Origin: CANLBN01 sp050298695
GTDB lineage: Bacteria > Pseudomonadota > Gammaproteobacteria > Pseudomonadales > Cellvibrionaceae
Reading direction: 5' to 3'
Assembly (NCBI GenBank): GCA_050298695.1
Contig: JBNKUQ010000091.1
Location: 1 to 12,574 of the forward strand
Length of the DNA: 12,574 nt
The notes below the pieces were generated by a model. The model searched no databases, had not been told where the DNA came from, and worked only from the letters and a program-made list of their open reading frames with translations. Both the position numbers and the translations under genes were made by a program. Shown here piece by piece: positions 6,949 to 12,574 of the stretch. Numbering within the stretch: the first letter of the stretch is position 1; every line of letters begins with the position of its first letter.

Positions 6949-8442
6949 ATGCCATCAGACCACTTCATCATCTCTATAGATCAAGGTACCACTTCAAGTC
7001 GTGCAATGGTATTTGATACTAAAGGGCAAGTTGTTGCCAAACACCAGCAAGAGTTTAAACAATATTACCCACATCCCGGTTGGGTAGAACATGACCCAGA
7101 AGAAATTTGGCAGTCAACACTCAACGTGACTAAAGCCGCTATTGAGCAAGTCACAGCTCAAGGAAAACGCATTAGCGCCATCGGCATCACTAACCAGCGT
7201 GAAACGACAATAGTATGGGAGAGAGAAACCGGTAAGCCCATTGGCAATGCCATTGTTTGGCAAGATCGACGCACAGCCGAAGAATGTGAAAAGCTCAAAA
7301 AAAATATTGATGAAAAAGAATTACAAAGTAAAAGCGGATTATTGTTAGACCCTTATTTTTCTGCCACTAAAATCGCTTGGCTATTAGACAATACTCCAGG
7401 TGCTCGACAAGCTGCTGAGGCAGGAAAGCTGGCTTTCGGCACCATTGATAGCTTTTTAATATGGCGATTAACGATGGGACGGTCTCATGTCACCGATATA
7501 ACCAATGCTTGTCGCACGAACCTCCTCAACATTCATCATCGCGATTGGGATTCAAATTTACTGAAATTATTTGATATCCCAGAAACAATACTGCCGAAAG
7601 TACTTCCCTGCACTGCTGATTTTGGTGTGGCTGATGCAAGTTGGTTTGACTACGACATTCCCATCCTAGGCGTAGCAGGTGATCAGCAAGCGGCCACCAT
7701 TGGACAATGCTGTTTTGAAGCCGGCGATATTAAAAGTACCTATGGCACGGGCTGTTTTGTTGTTGCGAATACCGGTGAAACTCCCCTCTTTTCACAGCAC
7801 CGCTTATTAACTACCGTTGCCTACGACATTCATGGCTGTACACATTACGCATTAGAAGGCTCTATTTTTAACGCCGGATCTACGGTTCAATGGCTTCGTG
7901 ATGGCTTAGGTATTATTAAGCATGCAAAGGAGACTCAAACTCTAGCTGCTAGTTGTGAGAGTAATGATGGCGTTTACCTAGTTCCTGCATTTACGGGACT
8001 AGGAGCACCGTGGTGGGACCCCGCTGCTCGAGCTGCAATATTCGGCATAACACGCGCTACCGGCCCTGCACAACTTGCACGAGCAGCATTAGAAGCTGTT
8101 TGCTATCAAACCAATGATTTAATGGAGTCCATAGCAAAAGATGGCATCACAAGCCAACGCTTACGCGTCGATGGAGGAATGATTATCAATGATTGGCTAG
8201 CGCAGTTCCTTAGCGATATTTTAAATATTCCTGTTGATAGGCCTGTGCAAATGGAAACAACCGCATTAGGAGCTGCATATTTGGCCGGACTACAAGCTGG
8301 AATTTTTGACAATATGTCATCACTTGCCAAACAATGGCAGTGTGACCAACAATTCCAGAGCCAAATCGTTGATGCGCAACGCCAGTCTTTACTGGCTGGC
8401 TGGAAAAAAGCGGTAAGAAAAGTATTATCGGAAAGTGAATAA
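6949..8442 (+). CDS. glpK: Glycerol kinase
   Basis: Phosphorylates glycerol with ATP to sn-glycerol 3-phosphate in the cytosol. The 497 residues show the full FGGY-kinase pattern: DQGTTSSRA at 11-19, GWVEHDP at 44-50, TNQRET at 81-86, NAIVWQDRRT at 100-109, GVAGDQQAA at 241-249 with predicted catalytic base Asp245, STYGTGCFV at 263-271, EGSIFNAGSTVQWLRD at 303-318, LVPAFTGLGAPWWD at 344-357 and LRVDGG at 405-410. TAGGAAG ends 4 nt before the ATG and is a good ribosome binding site. Two E. coli control surfaces are not kept. The GGKGGTR loop for fructose-1,6-bisphosphate is ASWFDYD (230-236), and the PGIETTERN segment contacting enzyme IIA-glucose is replaced by unrelated residues near 471-479. 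No glpF or glpD is adjacent. It is divergent from metH, with which I infer no functional link. Confidence 0.97.
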   Translation: MPSDHFIISIDQGTTSSRAMVFDTKGQVVAKHQQEFKQYYPHPGWVEHDPEEIWQSTLNVTKAAIEQVTAQGKRISAIGITNQRETTIVWERETGKPIGNAIVWQDRRTAEECEKLKKNIDEKELQSKSGLLLDPYFSATKIAWLLDNTPGARQAAEAGKLAFGTIDSFLIWRLTMGRSHVTDITNACRTNLLNIHHRDWDSNLLKLFDIPETILPKVLPCTADFGVADASWFDYDIPILGVAGDQQAATIGQCCFEAGDIKSTYGTGCFVVANTGETPLFSQHRLLTTVAYDIHGCTHYALEGSIFNAGSTVQWLRDGLGIIKHAKETQTLAASCESNDGVYLVPAFTGLGAPWWDPAARAAIFGITRATGPAQLARAALEAVCYQTNDLMESIAKDGITSQRLRVDGGMIINDWLAQFLSDILNIPVDRPVQMETTALGAAYLAGLQAGIFDNMSSLAKQWQCDQQFQSQIVDAQRQSLLAGWKKAVRKVLSESE

Positions 8443-8846
8443 TGCTTATAGAGCACTTTAATTACCCAGCTTTTTATAGCTTTTCGCTATAAAAAAATTA
8501 TGTTTTTTACTGAGTAAATAATACTAATTAATTTTTTCATGCAGTGAAGCCGCTTGAAATTGGACTTGTTATTTATCACAATTTGTTGTCTAATAACTGA
8601 CCTTTTATTTTGTATGTCCGCTAAAAAGATCGTGTCTGCACAATAAAAAAACATATTAGATAATAAAAAATATAATACATAAGTGAATAGAGCTGTAAAA
8701 AGATGGATTTTATTTCTTTTTTGAAACTACCTCCCTAATAAAATGCCTTCACTGGTTAGACTTTGTATTTTTTTGCATTGTTCGACAGACATATTGTATT
8801 TTATATCTAATAAAAAATTATTTAACCATAAACAAAGGAAATAAAT
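8443..8846. other. AT-rich intergenic region of about 400 bp
   Basis: Strongly AT-rich with stop codons in all frames and no credible ORF. It holds the hairpin at 8471-8495 after glpK and possible promoter elements for the small membrane gene: TTGCAT at 8773-8778 and AT-rich -10-like sequence at 8797-8806. I do not recognise an RNA gene in it. Confidence 0.55.
8471..8495. terminator. AU-rich hairpin after glpK, weak terminator candidate
   Basis: TTTTTATAGC (8471-8480), a TTTTC loop and GCTATAAAAA (8486-8495) form a perfect 10-bp stem, 28 nt after the glpK stop. It is AT-rich and is not followed directly by a T-tract on the + strand; the next T run is at 8502. Termination activity is therefore uncertain. 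Confidence 0.35.
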
Positions 8847-9053
8847 ATGAAAATTATAGGTGTTATTATTATCGCAATAGGTCTTGTTGACTTAGTTGGT
8901 AGCTATGCAGGATTTGACTTATGGGGTGGTTTTCTTGGCGTAAATTTACCCGATATCTTATGGAAGTTTTCAGCTTATATAGAACTTATTGTTGGTTATT
9001 TAATTTTTAATCTTGGCTCAAAAAGTGGATCTGAAAAAGGTACTTCTGAATAA
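8847..9053 (+). CDS. Small two-helix membrane protein, function unknown
   Basis: A 68-residue hydrophobic protein that I do not recognise. Residues 3-20 (IIGVIIIAIGLVDLVGSY) and about 42-57 are predicted membrane segments. A Gly/Trp-containing linker (AGFDLWGGFLGVNLPDILWK) separates them, and a hydrophilic Ser/Lys/Glu tail runs from 58 to 68. Reality is supported by AAAGGAA 6 nt before the ATG, by the hydrophobic pattern, and by a strong terminator starting 17 nt after the stop. It stands alone: AT-rich non-coding DNA lies upstream, and the convergent DnaJ-like operon lies beyond the terminator. It may be a small inner-membrane protein such as a stress or accessory subunit, but nothing in the sequence fixes a role. 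Confidence 0.7.
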   Translation: MKIIGVIIIAIGLVDLVGSYAGFDLWGGFLGVNLPDILWKFSAYIELIVGYLIFNLGSKSGSEKGTSE

Positions 9054-9069
9054 CTATTTCTGAAAATAG

Positions 9070-9104
9070 GCTCCCATAATACTCGGTATTATGGGAGCTT
9101 CTTT
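9070..9104 (+). terminator. Rho-independent terminator, probably bidirectional
   Basis: GCTCCCATAATAC (9070-9082) pairs perfectly with GTATTATGGGAGC (9086-9098) around a TCG loop and is followed by TTCTTT. On the minus strand the same hairpin is followed by CTATTTTC. It lies between the small membrane gene and the convergent DnaJ-like operon, so it probably ends both. Confidence 0.85.
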
Positions 9105-9183
9105 GCAAATTTACCGTTAAGACTTTAATTCATCTTGTAAACTTTCAAAAAATTAACATACAACTTTGCATAAGCTTTTTGCA

Positions 9184-9278
9184 TCATTTCTTATAAGCCT
9201 GCTGTACTTATTTTCCATAAACCCGTTGTACTTATTTCTATAAACCCGCTGTACTTATTTTCCATAAACCCGCTGTAG
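9184..9278. repeat. Four tandem 23-24 bp repeats at the 3' end of the DnaJ-like gene
   Basis: Units lie at 9184-9207, 9208-9231, 9232-9254 and 9255-9278 (24, 24, 23 and 24 nt). The shared core is ATAAACCCGCTGTA; the farthest copy is the most diverged (TAAGCCTGCTGTAC). The unit at 9255-9278 is the coding end of the DnaJ-like gene on the minus strand and contains its TAA stop. The other three lie downstream of the stop. They look like slippage duplications of the gene's end. Confidence 0.85.
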
Positions 9279-9863
9279 CACTCCAAACGCCCAATTAACT
9301 TTTTGAAAAGCTTCGGGATCACCGCCTTTATCAGGATGAGTTTGCATAGCCAATACGCGATAACGCTGTTTAATTTCTTTATAGCTTACAGGATGAGTTA
9401 AAGAAAAAACATTCAACGCTGTTACCGATTCGTCAGTGGCAATATAATGCTCCCAAAATTGATTGAGTAGTTTCTTTACCGAAACTTCTGTGGCTGCTTC
9501 CAACTGACTAAAATCCAGGTAATAATTTCGAAGTGCAGCATCATTTGTATAATGAGTCAAACAAGAAGACTCAGAATCGTTTTCTATTTTAGGTAAGAGT
9601 TCAATTTTAAGTGCTGTAACTGAGAGGTAACGCTGATACTGATTCCAATATTTTTCTTGCAATTGATAAAGCGCATTAAAAACTAAAAAGTGACTGGTAA
9701 ATAAACCCAAAGAATCACTTGCATTAGTCGTTAACTCCCAGCCTTGCTGGTTAAGCGTGGAGATAAGCTGGTATTCAGTTAGCGCTTCAGCAGAAGTGTC
9801 TATAATACAGTGTATTGCATCTATTAATAAATTATCGGTATCTTCAAGAACATTTTCTTTCAT
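9255..9863 (-). CDS. DnaJ-related protein with C-terminal J domain
   Basis: A 202-residue protein with an N-terminal region of about 155 residues typical of the gammaproteobacterial DNA-J-related family. It has a winged-helix-like opening (LLIDAIHCIIDTSAEALTEYQLISTLNQQG) and LFTSHFLVFNALYQLQEKYW at 54-73. A J domain follows at about 158-202 with YKEIKQRYRVLAMQTHPDKGG and the HPD tripeptide at 176-178 needed to stimulate DnaK. There is no G/F region, zinc finger or substrate domain, so it is a J-protein co-chaperone with unknown clients. The start is ATG 9863 because it overlaps the upstream stop as ATGA; the longer ORF to 9911 would read through the end of the neighbour. It is last in a four-gene unit. 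Its 3' end is tandemly repeated downstream. Confidence 0.88.
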   Translation of the reverse strand: MKENVLEDTDNLLIDAIHCIIDTSAEALTEYQLISTLNQQGWELTTNASDSLGLFTSHFLVFNALYQLQEKYWNQYQRYLSVTALKIELLPKIENDSESSCLTHYTNDAALRNYYLDFSQLEAATEVSVKKLLNQFWEHYIATDESVTALNVFSLTHPVSYKEIKQRYRVLAMQTHPDKGGDPEAFQKVNWAFGVLQRVYGK

Positions 9864-10582
9864 AGAGCAATAATTTTCTTGCTGAGTATTTTTTCTGGTA
9901 AAGCCGGCCATAAAAGTTGTGCCGGATCGTCTAGTTTTTCTGAAATAAACGTTAATATCTTATCGGTAATGGCATCACCCTTAGGCAAACATTGATATTG
10001 ATACCGCTTTTTTTCATAGCTAAAGCATAAATGATAAGAATGCAAGTAGGTACGGTCCCACCCTTTATCGCTAGCAGATCCATAGCGTTGATCACCGCAA
10101 ATTGGTGATCCTATACTTTTTAAGGCAACTCTCAATTGATGGGTCTTTCCCGTGTACGGTTTTAATAAAAACAAACGTCTAGCACAACCATCATCACCCA
10201 CTCCATAGCTAAAAAACTGTGTAATAGCAGGATTTTTTTGTGTTTTGAGTAGCTTCCAGTTGCCATTGCGAGTTCTTTCCATATCACCGATCAGTAAACC
10301 TTGCTTTTTTTTAGGTTTTTGATGGCTCAAAGCCAGATAATATTTTTCAACCGCTCTGTGCTGAAATAATTGTGATAAAATACTCGCTGATTTTTCTGAC
10401 CTGGCACACAGCAATAATCCAGAAGTAGGTTTGTCGAGTCGATGTACTGGGTAGATGGCCTTTGTTTGAAAATCACCTCGCAAGCGCTCAATAAGACCTT
10501 GATTATTTTCATTATGAATAGAAATACCCGGAAATTTATCAACAACAATAAAATCCGGGTGCTCTTTAATTAATTCATACAC
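9860..10582 (-). CDS. RluA-family pseudouridine synthase (TIGR01621-like)
   Basis: Predicted pseudouridine synthase of RNA; the target is not known from sequence. From GTG 10582 it has 240 residues: MYELIKEHPDFIVVDKFPGI at 1-20, the catalytic HRLDKPTSGLLL at 47-58 with Asp50, RAVEKYYLAL at 76-85, LKPYTGKTHQLRVAL at 140-154 and GSPICGDQRYG at 158-168. There is no S4 domain, unlike RluC/RluD. The GTG is chosen because related proteins begin right at the ELIxEHPDF segment and it lies 16 nt after the upstream stop. Neither it nor the ATG pair at 10633/10630, which would overlap the upstream gene by up to 35 nt, has a convincing Shine-Dalgarno. It ends in an ATGA overlap with the DnaJ-related gene, a pairing I recall from other gammaproteobacteria. 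It was probably translated by coupling. Confidence 0.88.
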   Translation of the reverse strand: MYELIKEHPDFIVVDKFPGISIHNENNQGLIERLRGDFQTKAIYPVHRLDKPTSGLLLCARSEKSASILSQLFQHRAVEKYYLALSHQKPKKKQGLLIGDMERTRNGNWKLLKTQKNPAITQFFSYGVGDDGCARRLFLLKPYTGKTHQLRVALKSIGSPICGDQRYGSASDKGWDRTYLHSYHLCFSYEKKRYQYQCLPKGDAITDKILTFISEKLDDPAQLLWPALPEKILSKKIIAL

Positions 10583-10598
10583 ATTGATGTATCTGTCT

Positions 10599-11378
10599 TT
10601 ATTTAAATAAATTTTTGATTTTATCGACATCATCTTCGGAAATTTTATCGCCTAATTCATCCTTGAGTTTTTCCTTTACTTTTTCTTCGGCTTTGCTTTT
10701 TGCTGCTTCACGTAAACTACGTTTTACTGTTTTTTCTACTTTATTCAGTAAGTTGGACATAATAACTTCTGTTATCTGGTCAGGAGTCAACCCTGTGGTT
10801 TTATCGCCAATGTTACGTTGCGTATAAGCCGGTAAAGATAAAGTTTTCCCTCCATATTTTTCGGTTTCCAGAGATATTTCACTTTCGCCAAATCGTAGCG
10901 ATTCTATCATGAGACGAATATCCTCTGAACTTGATGTTGAGCCAGAAGTATTCGGTTGCGTGGAAACACCTGAGGCTTTTTTCATATTATTAATTAGAGC
11001 TTCCACATTAGTATCTTTAATATTTATCTGCTCGCCACGTAATTTAACCCCTTCGACAGATATATTTTTAATAACTTTTACTTTTTTAGTAAGTGACGCC
11101 GTATCAATTTGTAAAACCACGTTACCCACACTTAAAAATTTATTACCGCTAAAACCCTTAGGGTTAGCAATCGTTAACGCGCTAATACTGCCTTTACCAT
11201 CAAGCAATCTAATATCAACCCCACTTACATCAACTGAGGTCTGTAAGGCTTTATAACCTGCTCTTTCAGCTTCTCGCTCAACAATACTATTAATATTTGA
11301 CAGCACATAGTAAGCGATACCACCAACTGCGAGGATAAATAAAATAAAAATTGTTCCAATAATTTTAGTTATTTTCAT
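10599..11378 (-). CDS. AsmA-like membrane-anchored protein, function unknown
   Basis: A 259-residue protein with one N-terminal membrane segment (about 5-27) and, by inference, a periplasmic body. Residues 47-120 have the beta-rich pattern of AsmA-like proteins: VDVSGVDIRLLDGKGSISAL, LTIANPKGFSGNKFLSVG and VVLQIDTASL, then ISVEGVKLRGEQINI. A Ser/Thr-rich low-complexity stretch (about 137-152) follows, then a second strand-rich part (153-190). The tail from about 206 is a highly charged, probably helical Lys/Glu/Arg region ending KIKNLFK. The protein is far shorter than AsmA or TamB, so it is at most a minimal relative. GAAGG 7 nt before the ATG supports the start. It is second in the operon, 44 nt after the coiled-coil gene and 16 nt before the RluA-like gene. 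A role at the envelope is inferred only. Confidence 0.8.
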   Translation of the reverse strand: MKITKIIGTIFILFILAVGGIAYYVLSNINSIVEREAERAGYKALQTSVDVSGVDIRLLDGKGSISALTIANPKGFSGNKFLSVGNVVLQIDTASLTKKVKVIKNISVEGVKLRGEQINIKDTNVEALINNMKKASGVSTQPNTSGSTSSSEDIRLMIESLRFGESEISLETEKYGGKTLSLPAYTQRNIGDKTTGLTPDQITEVIMSNLLNKVEKTVKRSLREAAKSKAEEKVKEKLKDELGDKISEDDVDKIKNLFK

Positions 11379-11422
11379 ACGCGGGCCTTCTCATAGGGAA
11401 GATAAAATATATATACGTATAT

Positions 11423-11833
11423 TTAGGTTCGTTCACCCTTGATAGGTTCTTGAGGCTTTATTTCTTCTGTTGGCTCCTCTTGTTTCTCTGGTTCAGGCTC
11501 ACTTACACTAGGTGATTCAGGTTGCGATAACTCACCGATAGATTCTCGTGCTTTGTTCAGTTCATTCTCTACAGCATCTAACAACTTTTCCCAACCAGAA
11601 ACAACCGCCTTGTTCGTCTCCTTTAACATACCTTCAAGGCTTTTATTCTCCAGAGATGCTATTTTTTCTTCCGCAGTCAACAATAACTCCTTTGCTTGAA
11701 ATAGCTCTGTCTCAAGTTGCACGTTTTCTGCCAATAATTGCTCATTTTTATGGTAAAAATCGTACAAAAACCAAGCTTCAATTACAGCAACAACTAACAA
11801 AACCTTTGCTAACCAAGACCAAAACGTTTTCAT
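11423..11833 (-). CDS. Membrane-anchored coiled-coil protein with Pro/Glu-rich tail, function unknown
   Basis: A 136-residue protein with a short basic start (MKTFWSWLAK), a single membrane segment at about 8-25 and a predicted coiled coil from about 29 to 98 (heptad-like Leu in NEQLLAENVQLETELFQAKE and LLLTAEEKIASLENK). It ends in an acidic Pro/Glu-rich tail from about 104 (PESPSVSEPEPEKQEEPTEE). I recognise no enzyme domain. GGGGAGG (11838-11844 on the minus strand) sits 4 nt before the ATG, the strongest ribosome binding site in the operon. It is the first gene of the four-gene unit and may organise a membrane complex with the next gene product, but that is speculation. Confidence 0.75.
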   Translation of the reverse strand: MKTFWSWLAKVLLVVAVIEAWFLYDFYHKNEQLLAENVQLETELFQAKELLLTAEEKIASLENKSLEGMLKETNKAVVSGWEKLLDAVENELNKARESIGELSQPESPSVSEPEPEKQEEPTEEIKPQEPIKGERT

Positions 11834-12041
11834 TTAACCTCCCCATTCTAAAAAAGAATCATCACCCGACCTCTAAAACCAAAAATTTAACACTTTTATG
11901 GAACATAACCATACTCGAAGAGTCCTATTGGCGGCAAGCCCAGTATTATTCAGATTATGAATATCTATTCTACTGACGGCAAAGCCTTATTTAACAGATG
12001 ACTTATACAAACTTATCTAATAACAATAGCGAGCCACCTTA

Positions 12042-12574
12042 ATGTTTGACATGTTTTCCATTACCGTACTCAATTTTTTAGTGCAATTATTTGTATTAAT
12101 TATTGGAGTGGGCACATTAGCCCTCGTTGTGATTTACATTATTGATAAAACACAAACCTCACACACAATTCGTCGAAATTACCCCATAATTGGTCGTTTT
12201 CGTTACTTTTTTGAACATTTAGGTGAGTTCTTTAGGCAATATTTCTTTGCCATGGACCGTGAAGAACTTCCCTTTAACCGGGCAGAACGCAGTTGGGTTT
12301 ACCGAGCAGCCAAAAACGTTGATCGTACCATCGCTTTTGGGTCTACCCGCAATATTAGTTTAGATGGAGGCTTTTATTTCTTAAATTCGGCATTCCCCAC
12401 CCTTGACCAAGATGCAGTACCAGCGGCTCCCATCACCATTGGGGCACAAACACGCAATCCATATACAGCAAACAGTATTATCAATATTTCCGCCATGAGC
12501 TACGGCTCACTTTCTAAACCCGCCATTAGAGCATTATCCATGGGGGCCCAAAAAGCTGGCTGCTGGATGAATAC
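12042..12574 (+). CDS. FMN-binding glutamate-synthase-family protein, membrane-anchored (partial, cut by window end)
   Basis: The first 177 codons are visible and stay open to the edge. Residues about 9-33 (VLNFLVQLFVLIIGVGTLAL and on) form one membrane segment. A conserved segment follows: RRNYPIIGRFRYFFEHLGEF, RQYFFAMDREELPFNRAERS, WVYRAAKNVD and TIAFGSTRNI. The beginning of the glutamate synthase central FMN-barrel domain comes next: PITIGAQTRNPYT, INISAMSYGSLSKPAIRALS and GAQKAGCWMNT. By family this is a stand-alone GltB2-like (YkfA/YerD-type) flavoprotein lacking the glutaminase and NADPH modules, with unknown substrate. The ATG at 12042 is taken as the start; ATG 12051 is an alternative, and neither has a strong Shine-Dalgarno. 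It is divergent from the coiled-coil operon across a 208-bp spacer. Confidence 0.88.
   Translation, partial: MFDMFSITVLNFLVQLFVLIIGVGTLALVVIYIIDKTQTSHTIRRNYPIIGRFRYFFEHLGEFFRQYFFAMDREELPFNRAERSWVYRAAKNVDRTIAFGSTRNISLDGGFYFLNSAFPTLDQDAVPAAPITIGAQTRNPYTANSIINISAMSYGSLSKPAIRALSMGAQKAGCWMN

Noticed and set aside
9184..9278. Short CRISPR-like array
   Set aside because: The units abut directly with no unique spacers and one unit is coding sequence, so it is a tandem duplication.
11411..11422. ATATACGTATAT palindrome between the coiled-coil and AsmA-like genes
   Set aside because: Short, AT-only flanks in an intra-operon gap; chance is likely and no T-tract or regulator context supports a function.
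11548..11976. A 142-residue + strand ORF opposite the coiled-coil gene
   Set aside because: It is antisense to a gene with a strong ribosome site, has a low-complexity translation and lacks a convincing start signal.

Overview
The window looks like chromosomal DNA of a Gammaproteobacterium of the marine type (Alteromonadales/Cellvibrionales/Oceanospirillales range). This is an inference from protein similarity to E. coli RsuA, MetH and GlpK, from a RluA-like/DnaJ-related gene pair that I recall from such bacteria, and from moderate-to-low GC with AT-rich spacers. Most genes are housekeeping. I see no prophage, CRISPR array, tRNA or rRNA, and no obvious defence system.

Region 1 (55-2695, + strand) is a compact run of three genes: folD (one-carbon folate interconversion), rsuA (16S rRNA pseudouridine 516 synthase) and an RsmC/RlmG-family rRNA guanine-N2 methyltransferase. 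The last appears to start at a TTG inside the end of rsuA. A spacer of about 300 bp follows. It holds a dispersed-repeat element of about 121 bp with inverted ends, lying between convergent transcription units.

Region 2 (3002-6733, - strand) is a split cobalamin-dependent methionine synthase. A separate homocysteine/zinc domain (metH part 1) is followed after 43 nt by a polypeptide with the pterin, cobalamin and activation domains (metH part 2). Part 2 is interrupted by 10 Ns at 3796-3805. This is an assembly gap that breaks the frame artificially; comparison with E. coli MetH predicts 26 nt there. A perfect 24-bp palindrome sits at the predicted metH promoter and is a good candidate repressor operator. 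folD and metH act in the same one-carbon/methionine pathway.

Region 3 (6949-9104, + strand) holds glpK, transcribed divergently from metH. Its regulatory residues differ from those of E. coli GlpK. Then come about 400 bp of AT-rich non-coding DNA, a 68-residue two-helix membrane protein of unknown function, and a strong hairpin terminator that probably serves both strands.

Region 4 (9255-11833, - strand) is a likely four-gene operon. In transcription order it encodes a membrane-anchored coiled-coil protein, an AsmA-like membrane-anchored protein, a RluA-family pseudouridine synthase and a DnaJ-related protein with a C-terminal J domain. The last two overlap by ATGA. The 3' end of the DnaJ-like gene is repeated as tandem 23-24 bp units running downstream.

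Region 5 (12042 to the right edge, + strand) is the start of a membrane-anchored FMN-binding glutamate-synthase-family protein, cut by the window end.
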